DNA of 64,000 nucleotides. Source: Blautia hansenii DSM 20583. GTDB lineage: Bacteria; Bacillota; Clostridia; Lachnospirales; Lachnospiraceae. Location of the stretch: positions 760,001-824,000 of the forward strand of contig NZ_CP022413.2 of assembly GCF_002222595.2 (NCBI RefSeq). The letters run 5' to 3'. The first letter of the stretch is position 1; each line of letters opens with the position of its first letter. The notes beneath the pieces were generated by a model that saw only the letters and a program-made list of their open reading frames with translations, was not told the origin of the DNA and ran no database searches. Positions 11,603 through 19,952 of the stretch are shown piece after piece. A program made the position numbers and the translations under genes.

Positions 11603-12541
11603 GTGAAAGGAAAAAGACAGGGCATCCTGTTTCTTTTGCTCTGCTTTGTTATAGTGGCTGTAACAGGGTGCAGCAAAAAGGAAGAAAAAAATGAAAAAAG
11701 AGAATATCAAATGTATTACTTGTCGCCTACGGAAAGTTCTTTGGAAACGGATGAGTATAAGCCGACAAAAAGGACAACAGAGGCAATGGTAAAGGAAATC
11801 GGCGAGATGCTGGATGAAACGCCGAAAAAAGAGGAACATTTTCGACTGCTTCCAAAAGATGTAAATATTTTGGAGTGCAGTTATGATGGAGAAAAGGTTG
11901 TTGTTAATTTTAATGAAAATTATAAAAAAATGAAAAATACCAGAGAAATTCTGGTAAGAGCAGGTATTGTAAAAGCATTTACCCAGATACCCGGAGTTGA
12001 GTATGTGGAATTTACAGAGAACGGAGCGCCCATGACAGACTCAGAGGGTGTGGAAATCGGGAAAATGGATAGGAATACCTTTATGGAAAATGAAGGTGAG
12101 AATGTAAACTCTTATGTACACAGTAATCTGAACCTCTATTTCGCAGATGAAAGCGGAAGCAGCTTGGTGAAAGAGACGGTTTCGGCATATTATAACAGCA
12201 ATGTTCCGGTGGAACGGGAAGTGGTGGAAAGATTGCTGAAAGGCCCTAAGACAGAGGGCTTAAAACCGACCTTATCACCGAATACAAAAATTTTAGGCGT
12301 TTCTATTGTAGAAGGAATTTGTTATGTAAATCTGGATAAGAGTTTTTTGACAGACTCCATGGATGTGCAGGAAAAGCTTCCGATATATTCTATTGTCAAT
12401 TCTCTTACAGACGCATGTAATATTCGTGCTGTGCAGATTTCGGTGGAAGGAGAAACGAAGGTTACGTTTCGGGAAACCATGAAATTAGACGAACCGTATC
12501 ATGCAGATTATGGATTGCTAAAGGAGGAAGAAAGTGAGTAA
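11603..12541 (+). CDS. GerMN-domain lipoprotein
   Basis: 312 aa, GTG start with SD GGAGG. Lipoprotein signal with lipobox 'VAVTGCSKKE' (Cys about 23). It carries two repeated GerMN modules (about 70-160 and 195-300, each with 'VNFNENY/VNLDKSF'-type strands and 'VEYVEFTENG/IRAVQISVEG'), as in GerM, a forespore-mother cell linkage protein of sporulation. It overlaps comEC by 8 bp, so the two are translationally coupled. Confidence 0.85.
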   Translation: MKGKRQGILFLLLCFVIVAVTGCSKKEEKNEKREYQMYYLSPTESSLETDEYKPTKRTTEAMVKEIGEMLDETPKKEEHFRLLPKDVNILECSYDGEKVVVNFNENYKKMKNTREILVRAGIVKAFTQIPGVEYVEFTENGAPMTDSEGVEIGKMDRNTFMENEGENVNSYVHSNLNLYFADESGSSLVKETVSAYYNSNVPVEREVVERLLKGPKTEGLKPTLSPNTKILGVSIVEGICYVNLDKSFLTDSMDVQEKLPIYSIVNSLTDACNIRAVQISVEGETKVTFRETMKLDEPYHADYGLLKEEESE

Positions 12542-14792
12542 AAGACCATTATGTGGGGCTGCCCTTTTATGGGCAGTCATGCTGTGGCTTTTGGGACAGA
12601 TGCAGGTTTCGGCGTTCACTTTTCAAACGCCGAAGCTTCCTCTTAAAATTCCTCTGGAAAAAGCAGCAGTAAGCGGAGAAATTTATAAGAAAGAAGAATT
12701 TACTCTTTATACAAATCTTTATATCAAGAATGCAAATCTAACTATAAATTCAAAACAATATTCCATAGATAATGTAAAAGTTCATATAAAAAGAGAAAAG
12801 TGCAGCACTGCCTTTCGCTGTGGGGACAAGGTTTTCGTAAAAGGAAGGTTGGAGGAAATTCCTCTGCCTGCTAATCTGGGACAGTTTAATGAAAGGGTTT
12901 ATAACTATGCCAGAGGGATAAAATGGTATCAGTCCGGGGAGTCTGTACAAGTGTTGAAAAAGAATTTTAATCTGTTTTTAAAATGGCAGAACAAGATTAA
13001 AGAAATGTGGATAAAAGGGATTTCAAAAGTTGTTCCGGAGGATAAAATTGGATTTTTTGAGTCTGTTTTGTTAGGAGAAAAAAGAAATTTGGACAGTAGT
13101 CAGAAGATATTGTTTCAAATTATGGGATGCTCTCATATTTTAGCCATTTCAGGACTGCACCTTTCTATTATGGGAGGAGGACTTTTAAAAATTTTGCAGA
13201 GACTTTCCGTTCCCTTTTGGGCAGCAGGGAGCATTTCTATGATTGCAATGATTTTATATGGAGGTCTTACAGGCAGCGGAGCGGCAGTCATGCGGGCGGC
13301 AATTATGTTTTCAGTCTGGATTGGAGCATTGATTTGGAAAAGAACGTATGATTTTTTATCTTCAGCAGCCTTAGCCTGTATTTTACTCCTCATAAAATCG
13401 CCGTTGTACTTATACGACAGCAGCTTTTTATTGTCTTTCGGTGCAATTTTAGGCTTAGGTCTTGTTCAACCTGCACTTTTTTCAAAGAAAATGCAGAGAG
13501 GAAAGAAGACATTAGGAGAGAAAATCAAAAATCTTTTTATGGATGGAATAAAGGGAGGAATTGCCGTATGGGCAGTGCTGTTGCCTATGATGATGTATTT
13601 TTTTTATGAAATCTCCGTGTTTGGAATAATTATAAATCTTTTGGTTCTTCCAACCGCAGGAATTTTACTGATATCCGGTTGTGTAGGAAGTCTTTTGGGA
13701 ATGTGTGGAATTATTCCCTTGGGAAAACTTGTTACAGCGCCTGCGCTGTTGATTTTAGAAGCTTATATAAGTGTAGGAAAGACCATTCAGAATATCCCTT
13801 TTGCAGTATGGATTACAGGAAAACCGGCTTTGTGGAAGTGTGTGTGCTATTATGTAGTTCTTTTTCTTTTGTTGTGGATAAAGAAACAAAAAAGGTGGAG
13901 AAAATTCTTTTATGGAATATTAGTATTCTGTATTTTGCTTTTGTATGGAAAGCTTCCGTGGGAAACGAGAAGTCTTACGTTCTTAGATGTAGGGCAGGGA
14001 GATTGTATTTGTATCCATACGGATAACAGAAGCTGTTTTCTCATAGACGGTGGCAGCAGCAGTGTATCAGGAGTAGGGAAATACCGAATTCTTCCTTTTT
14101 TGAAAGCTTTTGGAATACAGGAAATAAAAGGAATTTTTGTATCTCATACCGATTTGGACCATATTAGCGGAATACAGGGAATTTTGGAATGTGCAGGGAA
14201 AAAGGAAACATACATAAAGGTGAAAACGCTTTTTTTATCAGAGTGTGAGGAAACAAAGGAGAAGCTGGAAGCTTTGGAGGAAAGTGCAAGGAAAGCGGGA
14301 TGTAAAATTGTATACATAAAGAAAGGAACAAAAATACGGGAAGGAAAAATACAGCTGGAATGTCTTGCGCCTGACAGAAAGGATTTGGAGTGTAATGAGG
14401 GGTCTCAGGCATTTCGAATGACAAAAGGGAAGTTTAAGGCGCTTTTTACAGGAGATATAGAGGGAGAGGGGGAAAACGAGCTTTTTGTGGAGTTAAAGGA
14501 AAGAGGTGAGAAATATGATGTGCTGAAAGTGGCACACCATGGTTCAAAGAATTCTACAAAGGAGGAATTTTTAGAAGTTATCAGTCCAAAAGCATCTGTA
14601 ATTTCCTGCGGCAAAGATAATTCTTATGGACATCCCCATAAGGAATTGTTGGAAAGATTGAAGCTTTACACGGGAAAAATATTTTCTACTATGGAAGAAG
14701 GAGAAATTAGATTGACTGAGAGTAAGAATGGTTTTTGTATAGAAAGCAGATTGGGCAAGAAAAGGTATCTTTTCAGGGGAAATGAACCATGA
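12534..14792 (+). CDS. comEC: ComEC/Rec2 DNA-uptake channel with MBL domain
   Basis: 752 aa, GTG start inside the preceding gene. N-terminal DUF4131/OB-like region, a competence membrane domain of about ten helices (residues 200-470, with 'CSHILAISGLHLSIMGGGLL'), then a metallo-beta-lactamase fold (from about 480, 'FLDVGQGDCICIHT', 'HTDLDHISG', 'VAHHGSKNST'). ComEC forms the inner-membrane channel for single-stranded DNA in transformation, and its MBL domain is thought to degrade one strand. Full length and intact. Confidence 0.95.
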   Translation: MSKRPLCGAALLWAVMLWLLGQMQVSAFTFQTPKLPLKIPLEKAAVSGEIYKKEEFTLYTNLYIKNANLTINSKQYSIDNVKVHIKREKCSTAFRCGDKVFVKGRLEEIPLPANLGQFNERVYNYARGIKWYQSGESVQVLKKNFNLFLKWQNKIKEMWIKGISKVVPEDKIGFFESVLLGEKRNLDSSQKILFQIMGCSHILAISGLHLSIMGGGLLKILQRLSVPFWAAGSISMIAMILYGGLTGSGAAVMRAAIMFSVWIGALIWKRTYDFLSSAALACILLLIKSPLYLYDSSFLLSFGAILGLGLVQPALFSKKMQRGKKTLGEKIKNLFMDGIKGGIAVWAVLLPMMMYFFYEISVFGIIINLLVLPTAGILLISGCVGSLLGMCGIIPLGKLVTAPALLILEAYISVGKTIQNIPFAVWITGKPALWKCVCYYVVLFLLLWIKKQKRWRKFFYGILVFCILLLYGKLPWETRSLTFLDVGQGDCICIHTDNRSCFLIDGGSSSVSGVGKYRILPFLKAFGIQEIKGIFVSHTDLDHISGIQGILECAGKKETYIKVKTLFLSECEETKEKLEALEESARKAGCKIVYIKKGTKIREGKIQLECLAPDRKDLECNEGSQAFRMTKGKFKALFTGDIEGEGENELFVELKERGEKYDVLKVAHHGSKNSTKEEFLEVISPKASVISCGKDNSYGHPHKELLERLKLYTGKIFSTMEEGEIRLTESKNGFCIESRLGKKRYLFRGNEP

Positions 14793-14852
14793 TATAATCA
14801 GCTTGTCGCCTAGAGGCGGCGAATTATAAAAATTGTAAGAAAAGAGAGAAAT

Positions 14853-15833
14853 ATGAAAAGCTTACAGGAAGATATTAAAAATCAGGATTTTAAACAGGTA
14901 TATTTGCTGTACGGAGAAGAAAATTATTTAAAGCAGCAGTATAAAGAAAAGCTAAAAAAGGCGCTGGTTCAGGAGGATGACTCCATGAATTTTTCTATGT
15001 TTGAGGGAAAAAAAACAGAGCCAAAGGCAATTATAGATTTGGCAGAAACCATGCCTTTTTTTGCAGACAGACGAGTGATTTTTCTGGAGGATACCGGTTT
15101 TTTTAAAAACCAGTGTGGAGATTTACCGGAATATATGGCAGAGCTGCCGGAATATATCTGTATGGTTTTCATTGAAAATGATGTAGATAAAAGAAACAGG
15201 ATGTACAAAGCCGTAAAGAAATATGGCAGAGCTGTGGAATTTGGTGTGCAGGACAGCAATACGATTATGCGCTGGGTTCTGGGAATGATGAAAAGAGAGG
15301 GGAAAAAGATTACCCAAAAGGATATGGAGCTTTTTCTGAGTAAAACCGGAACAGATATGGGAAATATAGAAAGAGAGCTGGAAAAGCTTTTATGTTATAC
15401 CATGGACAGAGAGATTATTACGGCACAGGATATTGAGAATGTGTGTACAACGCAGATAACAAATCATATTTTTGACATGATTAGGGCAGTGACGGAGAAA
15501 AATCAAAAAAAAGCGCTGGACCTTTACTATGAGCTGCTGGCTTTAAAAGAGCCGCCTATGAGGATTTTGTTTCTTCTGGCAAGGCAGTTTAATTTGATTA
15601 TGCAGGTAAAGGAATTATCCAAATGCGGCTATGACCAGTCACAAATCGCAAAAAAAGCAGGAATTCAGCCTTTTGTTGTGAAAAATTATCTGACGTACGC
15701 AAGGAAATACAGTACAGAAGAATTGAGAAAAGCAGTAGAGGAATGTGTTGCGGCGGAAACAAAAGTAAAGACAGGATTTATGACAGATACCATGAGTGTG
15801 GAACTGCTTTTAGTAAAATTCAGCAGTATATAG
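14853..15833 (+). CDS. holA: DNA polymerase III delta subunit
   Basis: 326 aa. Clamp-loader subunit that opens the beta sliding clamp. N-terminal 'VYLLYGEENYLKQQY' and the AAA-like fold without a functional Walker A are typical of HolA. The C-terminal helical domain is in place. It follows comEC by 60 bp, the usual Firmicutes order comEC-holA-rpsT(opposite). Confidence 0.93.
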   Translation: MKSLQEDIKNQDFKQVYLLYGEENYLKQQYKEKLKKALVQEDDSMNFSMFEGKKTEPKAIIDLAETMPFFADRRVIFLEDTGFFKNQCGDLPEYMAELPEYICMVFIENDVDKRNRMYKAVKKYGRAVEFGVQDSNTIMRWVLGMMKREGKKITQKDMELFLSKTGTDMGNIERELEKLLCYTMDREIITAQDIENVCTTQITNHIFDMIRAVTEKNQKKALDLYYELLALKEPPMRILFLLARQFNLIMQVKELSKCGYDQSQIAKKAGIQPFVVKNYLTYARKYSTEELRKAVEECVAAETKVKTGFMTDTMSVELLLVKFSSI

Positions 15834-15842
15834 AAAATAAAA

Positions 15843-15877
15843 AACCTTGACTGATGACGGTCAGCCAAGGTTTAATT
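15843..15877. terminator. Convergent terminator between holA and rpsT
   Basis: Stem CCTTG-A-CTGA (15845-15854) with TCAG-C-CAAGG (15861-15870), A-run before and T-rich run after. Serves both converging genes. Confidence 0.8.
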
Positions 15878-15889
15878 TTATCTTAATTC

Positions 15890-16153
15890 TTATGCAAGAG
15901 TGTTCACTGCTTTAGATAAGCGGGAAACTTTTCTTGCAGCTGTGTTTTTGTGGTAAACACCTTTAGAAGCTGCTTTATCAATAGTAGAAATAGCATTTAA
16001 TAATGCTGCAGATGCTGCCTCTTTATCTTTTGCTTCGATAGCAGCTTCTACTTTTCTGATAGAAGTTTTCACAGCTGATTTGATAGATTTATTTCTTTCA
16101 GCTTTTTTTCTGTTTACTAATACTCTTTTTTTTGCAGATTTAATGTTAGCCAA
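15890..16153 (-). CDS. rpsT: 30S ribosomal protein S20
   Basis: 87 aa, lysine-rich, 'ANIKSAKKRVLVNRKKAERNKS' start typical of S20, a primary 16S rRNA binder. The TTG at 16153 is the best start: it gives M-ANIKSAKKR and has CGGAGG 8 nt upstream. A GTG at 16162 would add three residues and leave no room for the SD. TTG initiation is known for rpsT in other bacteria and limits its expression. Confidence 0.95.
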   Translation of the reverse strand: MANIKSAKKRVLVNRKKAERNKSIKSAVKTSIRKVEAAIEAKDKEAASAALLNAISTIDKAASKGVYHKNTAARKVSRLSKAVNTLA

Positions 16154-16338
16154 AGCGTACACCTCCGAATATAATCTTTTTCCAATTTGTTATTTTTTAT
16201 ATATTTATCGGAGAAAGACACGGAACTCTCCGATATAACATGCTTTTTCATTGTAGAATATTTGTCCATAAATGTCAATACATAAAATCCTTTAAATTGC
16301 GAAAAATACTTAAAAAAGGCAGGGAAAGGAAGAGGAAG

Positions 16339-17250
16339 ATGGCATTGCAGAGAATTCATACGGATTTGGCGTTGGAGGCAAAGGAAAAATTTGAGGAAGA
16401 TAATGTGGAAATCCGAGGTGTTGTAATCGAGGAGGATTATAATCAGGAGAAGGATATCAGAACAACAGTTGTGCGAATCGAAACAGAAAACGGAGCAAAA
16501 ACCATGGGAAGACCACAAGGGGTATATATTACCATAGAAGCTCCTAATCTGTCTGTACCGGATGAAGATTACCACAGGGAGATTTCTAAAGAGCTTGCAC
16601 ATCATGTAAAAAGTCTTTTGCCGAAAAAAGAAGATATTCGAGTGCTGGTGGCAGGCTTGGGAAACAGAGAAATTACGCCGGATGCGCTGGGACCGGAGGT
16701 AGTGGCAAATCTTCATATTACCAGACATATTATTAAAGAATACGGTATTCAGGGAATGGGAGAGGAGCATGCCAGCAGCATAAGCGGAATTGTTCCGGGA
16801 GTCATGGCGCAGACAGGAATGGAAACATTGGAGATTATCAGAGGGGTAACAGAGGAAACAAAGCCGGATGTAATTATTGCCATTGACGCTTTAGCCGCCA
16901 GAAGCATCAAGCGTTTAAACAGAACCATTCAGATTACTGACACGGGAATTAACCCCGGCTCAGGCGTGGGAAATCATCGAAACAGTTTAAATGAAGCTGT
17001 GCTGGGAGTAAAAGTAATTGGAATTGGAGTACCTACGGTAGTAGATGCAGCAACGATTGTGCATGACTCTATGGCGTATCTTTTAGATACTTTAGAGGAG
17101 GCAGAGAAGAAGGAATTTTTAGAAGAGATGATAGCGCCTTCTCTTTATAGTATGTTTGTAACGCCAAAAGATGTAGACGATACAATTAAGCGGCTTTCTT
17201 ATACCATTTCAGAGGGACTGAATTTTACATTTGAAAAAGACAAGGCATAA
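16339..17250 (+). CDS. gpr: GPR germination protease
   Basis: 303 aa. Spore-core endopeptidase that degrades small acid-soluble proteins at germination. It starts 'MALQRIHTDLALEA', the propeptide region with the SASP-like TDLALE autoprocessing motif, and contains 'GLGNREITPDALGP' and 'GVGNHRNSL'. Start chosen at ATG 16339, behind a purine-rich SD; upstream in-frame codons lack one. Divergent from rpsT and 40 bp before spoIIP. Confidence 0.95.
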   Translation: MALQRIHTDLALEAKEKFEEDNVEIRGVVIEEDYNQEKDIRTTVVRIETENGAKTMGRPQGVYITIEAPNLSVPDEDYHREISKELAHHVKSLLPKKEDIRVLVAGLGNREITPDALGPEVVANLHITRHIIKEYGIQGMGEEHASSISGIVPGVMAQTGMETLEIIRGVTEETKPDVIIAIDALAARSIKRLNRTIQITDTGINPGSGVGNHRNSLNEAVLGVKVIGIGVPTVVDAATIVHDSMAYLLDTLEEAEKKEFLEEMIAPSLYSMFVTPKDVDDTIKRLSYTISEGLNFTFEKDKA

Positions 17251-17290
17251 TTGAAATATATTTTCTCATATATAGATATGAGGTGATAAG

Positions 17291-18526
17291 GTGAAGAAAA
17301 GAGATGTAGAACGGGGAATTTCAATTTTGCTTTGGATTTTAATGGTTTTGCTGGCGGGATATATTATTGTAAAGGGACTGGCTCTTGAGAAAAAAGATAT
17401 GGAATATATGATGGGAAATATACAGCATCAGGCATTAAAGATATATCTTCCGGGAATAACGGAAACTGAAGGAGAAAAAGACGGAAAACAGTGGCTGTGG
17501 GAAAAAATAAAAGCACAACTGCCGATATTAAAAAAGTATTCCAAAGAGGAGGAAAAGAAGCCGGAAATCGATGCAAAAACAAGCAGTCGGATTATGCGGG
17601 AAAATACAGAATTTTTGGAGGCAAAGATTTTAGAAGAAAATCGGGAGGCTGGTCCGCCTTCTTCCGGTTATGAAAATACAGAAGATGAGGAAATACCGGG
17701 AGATGCACCAAGTCAGGAAACTGTTAATCAGATAAGAGCGCCTGTTACGGATATTCCTTTGGAGAAGTTTCAGGATTTTGATTTTGTTATGCGTAATTTC
17801 TACACCGTAGATAAAACAACCAGTATCAACAGCGAACAGTTAAATGCACCGGCGCTTCTTGAAATGGATATGCGGATGCAGGGAAATAATGAACAGCCGC
17901 AAATTCTCATTTACCATAGTCACTCTCAGGAAGAATTTATTGACTCTGTGCCGGGAGATCCTTCCACGACTATTGTAGGGGTAGGGGACTATCTCACGAC
18001 CTTGCTGCGGGACACATACGGATATAATGTCATTCATGTAACAGATACCTTTGATATTGTAGACGGAAAGCTGGACAGAGATAAAGCATATACCTATGCG
18101 CAGGAGAGAATAAGCCGGATTTTAGAGGAAAACCCCAGTGTAGAAGTGGTGATTGACCTTCATAGAGACGGTGTATCCGGAAATAAGAGGCTGGTTACCA
18201 ATATAGACGGAAAAGAAACGGCGAAAATTATGTTTTTCAACGGACTGAGCAGAACAAAACAAAACGGAGAGATTTCTTATCTGCCAAATCCCTACATTCA
18301 AGAAAATTTGGCGTTTTCTTTGCAGATGATGCTGGAAACAAAGAAGTATTATCCGGATATTGCAAGAACCATTTATTTGAGAGGATATCGTTATAATCTA
18401 CATTTACGGCCAAAAGCATTGTTGGTGGAGTGCGGAGCGCAAACCAATACGGTACAGGAAGAGATGAATGCCATGGAACCGTTGGCGGATATTTTAAATA
18501 AGGTACTGACAGGTGATAAGTTTTAG
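17291..18526 (+). CDS. spoIIP: Stage II sporulation protein P (3' end rewritten by prophage)
   Basis: 411 aa, GTG start with SD GAGGTG. One N-terminal TM helix (about 10-30), linker, then the SpoIIP amidase/endopeptidase domain (about 195-405) with 'YHSHSQEEF', 'DLHRDG' and 'LVECGAQTN', matching the zinc-binding and catalytic regions. It works with SpoIID and SpoIIM to strip peptidoglycan during engulfment. The last codons lie in the prophage end: the present gene ends LTGDKF-stop, whereas joining the two flanks across the 15-bp repeat would end it LTGT-stop. The change is minor and function is probably kept. Confidence 0.93.
   Translation: MKKRDVERGISILLWILMVLLAGYIIVKGLALEKKDMEYMMGNIQHQALKIYLPGITETEGEKDGKQWLWEKIKAQLPILKKYSKEEEKKPEIDAKTSSRIMRENTEFLEAKILEENREAGPPSSGYENTEDEEIPGDAPSQETVNQIRAPVTDIPLEKFQDFDFVMRNFYTVDKTTSINSEQLNAPALLEMDMRMQGNNEQPQILIYHSHSQEEFIDSVPGDPSTTIVGVGDYLTTLLRDTYGYNVIHVTDTFDIVDGKLDRDKAYTYAQERISRILEENPSVEVVIDLHRDGVSGNKRLVTNIDGKETAKIMFFNGLSRTKQNGEISYLPNPYIQENLAFSLQMMLETKKYYPDIARTIYLRGYRYNLHLRPKALLVECGAQTNTVQEEMNAMEPLADILNKVLTGDKF
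18500..18514 (+). repeat. Left 15-bp direct repeat (target duplication or attL core)
   Basis: AAGGTACTGACAGGT, identical to 54124-54138. It lies in the last codons of spoIIP. The bases flanking it differ from those flanking the right copy, so the identity is exactly 15 bp. Confidence 0.85.
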
Positions 18527-18540
18527 AATGAAAATCGACA
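18515..18540 (+). repeat. Candidate left terminal inverted repeat (IRL)
   Basis: The 26 bases just inside the left direct repeat match the reverse complement of 54098-54123 at 17 of 26 positions. The strongest part is positions 17-26: AAAATCGACA here versus AAATTCGACA at the right, at exactly the same distance from the direct repeat. IS30 itself has imperfect 26-bp ends, so this size fits. Confidence 0.55.
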
Positions 18541-18574
18541 AGAGGTAATAAAGCCTCTGCCGATTTTCTTTTTT
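18531..18574 (+). terminator. Terminator at the left prophage edge
   Basis: Stem AAAATCG..AGAGG with CCTCT..CGATTTT followed by 'cttttttat', 4 nt after the spoIIP stop. It would keep host transcription out of the phage. Its left arm overlaps the candidate IRL. Confidence 0.85.
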
Positions 18575-18596
18575 ATAGGAAACAGCAGAAAAGAAG

Positions 18597-18637
18597 AGCG
18601 TGCAGAGCGTAAAAACTCTGACACGCTTATTTTTTTA
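18597..18637 (+). terminator. Second terminator at the left prophage edge
   Basis: Stem AGCGTG-c-AGAG with CTCT-ga-CACGCT, 8-nt loop, then 'tattttttta'. In tandem with the previous terminator, it insulates the first phage gene. Confidence 0.82.
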
Positions 18638-18674
18638 CCATAAAAGCAAATGAGGACGGAAAGGAGCATAGAAC

Positions 18675-18869
18675 ATGGCGAAACGAAAGTACAAGCGTCT
18701 GCATTACGAGGACAGGCAGACCATAGAGGCTATGAGTAAGCAGGGCAGCAGTGTAAGTGATATTGCAGAGGTGCTGGGAACACACAGAGACACGATTTAT
18801 AGAGAGTTCAAACGCTGCGGGCTTACATTGAAAACCTACACGGCAGCAGCGGGGCAGCAGGCACTATAA
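18675..18869 (+). CDS. Small HTH protein related to the IS30 transposase N-terminus
   Basis: 64 aa. Residues 10-50 ('HYEDRQTIEAMSKQGSSVSD', then IAEVLGTHRDTIYREFKRCG) form an HTH_38-type domain that closely resembles residues 10-50 of the transposase at the other end of the prophage. It has no catalytic domain. The position right next to the candidate IRL suggests a regulator of transposition or an end-binding accessory factor, which is inference. SD GGAGC precedes the ATG. First gene of the rightward early operon. Confidence 0.7.
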   Translation: MAKRKYKRLHYEDRQTIEAMSKQGSSVSDIAEVLGTHRDTIYREFKRCGLTLKTYTAAAGQQAL

Positions 18870-18882
18870 AAAAGGGAAAATA

Positions 18883-19047
18883 ATGAAATTAGAGGACGCA
18901 TTAAAACAAAATCCATACGATAAAACCAGAGGCAGTAAAGGGGCGTACATAAGATATTTACGCTATACCGTGGACGGGTGGTATAGCAAGAAAAGCGAGG
19001 AAATAAGAAAGCAGATAGACCGAGATAAGATAACGAAAGAGAGGTAA
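18883..19047 (+). CDS. Small hypothetical phage protein
   Basis: 54 aa, very basic and rich in Tyr/Arg/Lys ('GAYIRYLRYTVDGWYSKKSEE'). ATG at 18883 behind 'aaagggaaaataATG'. No recognised domain. Sits between the HTH gene and a 75-aa hypothetical, in the same operon by spacing. Confidence 0.55.
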   Translation: MKLEDALKQNPYDKTRGSKGAYIRYLRYTVDGWYSKKSEEIRKQIDRDKITKER

Positions 19048-19054
19048 AAGAGAT

Positions 19055-19282
19055 ATGACAAGAGAGGCACTTAAGAAATTAAATGAAAAGCAAATGAATT
19101 ACTGTAAAACACTTTCAGCGCTGATTGATAGGGCAAAGATAAAAGGACTTAAAGAAGAGAACGAACGGAACAGAGGAAAACTTAGAGGGTTTTTAGAGTG
19201 CATGGAGCAAATGGAATTATTAAGCGGTTACGAAGTGAAAGCATTATATTTATGGTTCATATCTGGAAATAGAGGAGAATAA
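19055..19282 (+). CDS. Hypothetical phage protein
   Basis: 75 aa, charged and helical ('REALKKLNEKQMNYCKTLSA' onward), coiled-coil-like, no recognised family. SD GAGAGG about 10 nt before the ATG. Directly upstream of the phage tRNA. Confidence 0.6.
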   Translation: MTREALKKLNEKQMNYCKTLSALIDRAKIKGLKEENERNRGKLRGFLECMEQMELLSGYEVKALYLWFISGNRGE

Positions 19283-19304
19283 TAGGCGGCAGCAGCCGCC
19301 ACGA

Positions 19305-19378
19305 GTGCCGTTAGTTCAGTTGGTTAGAGCAGCCGCCTCATAAGCGGCAAGTCGTGGGTTCAAGTCCCACACGGCACA
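19305..19378 (+). tRNA. Phage-encoded tRNA with CAT anticodon (Met or Ile2)
   Basis: Acceptor GTGCCGT/ACGGCAC with discriminator A, D-arm 'gttcagttggttagagc', anticodon stem GCCGC/GCGGC with loop ctCATaa, T-arm 'tgggttcaagtccca'. No CCA. It is embedded between phage genes. Phage genes use the isoleucine codon ATA very often, so a lysidine-modified tRNA-Ile2 is as plausible as tRNA-Met. Confidence 0.9.
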
Positions 19379-19613
19379 TTGCGTAGCAGGCATGGCGAGC
19401 CTGCGGCAGAGGGCAGCAGGCTAATAGCTGCAATCTGTATACCGTGGAAAAATAGCGGCGGTCATACCAGCCAGAAAGTATGTGGACAGTCAACAGGTTT
19501 TCAGTTGCTTTTTAATGCGAAAAGCAGCCCGCACGGTAAAACCAAACGCCAGAACAGGAGAGCGGCACACATGGAAAGACAGAGAGCGCCGCCGAAAGGA
19601 AGAGAGGCAGAGA
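19379..19613 (+). other. Gap after the phage tRNA
   Basis: 235 bases with no gene I can support. Frames are open here, but none has a good ribosome site before the ATG at 19614. It may be tRNA trailer or the 5' extension of the next gene. Confidence 0.4.
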
Positions 19614-19952
19614 ATGGCAGCAGAGGCATTGATAGTAGAGGACGCATACCAGAGAGGCTATGCAGATGCCATAGCAGATATGCGAAAGAAAAAAGAGCAG
19701 AGGCGGCAGCGGGAGCAGGCAAAGAAAGCCCGCCGCTGGTATTTCATTAAGCAGAAAGCCTACGGGCTTGCAATGCTGGCAGTTACCGTGCTGGCGGTAT
19801 GGGCGACAGAGGGCGACATAACAATAGCGGTTATTACCGTACCGCTGGGGCTTATGTGCCTTTTCAGTAAAAAAATGATGATAGTAGACGACTACTATTT
19901 TGCTACAGAAGAGAGGGCAATACATGGACGAAAAAACAATACAGCGTATTAA
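19614..19952 (+). CDS. Hypothetical phage membrane protein
   Basis: 112 aa from the ATG at 19614, chosen for its SD (gaagagaggcagagaATG). Upstream in-frame ATGs at 19482 and 19515 lack one. The N-terminal half is charged (Lys/Arg/Gln-rich helix); two hydrophobic segments follow (about 55-70 and 75-95). Overlaps the next gene by 29 bp. Function unknown. Confidence 0.55.
   Translation: MAAEALIVEDAYQRGYADAIADMRKKKEQRRQREQAKKARRWYFIKQKAYGLAMLAVTVLAVWATEGDITIAVITVPLGLMCLFSKKMMIVDDYYFATEERAIHGRKNNTAY

Noticed and set aside
14793..14852. Possible hairpin (cgcctagaggcgg) between comEC and holA
   Set aside because: Stem is only about 5 bp and no T-tract follows; not reliable.
19482..19613. Longer 5' start for the gene at 19614
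   Set aside because: The in-frame ATGs at 19482 and 19515 have no ribosome site, whereas 19614 has a good one.
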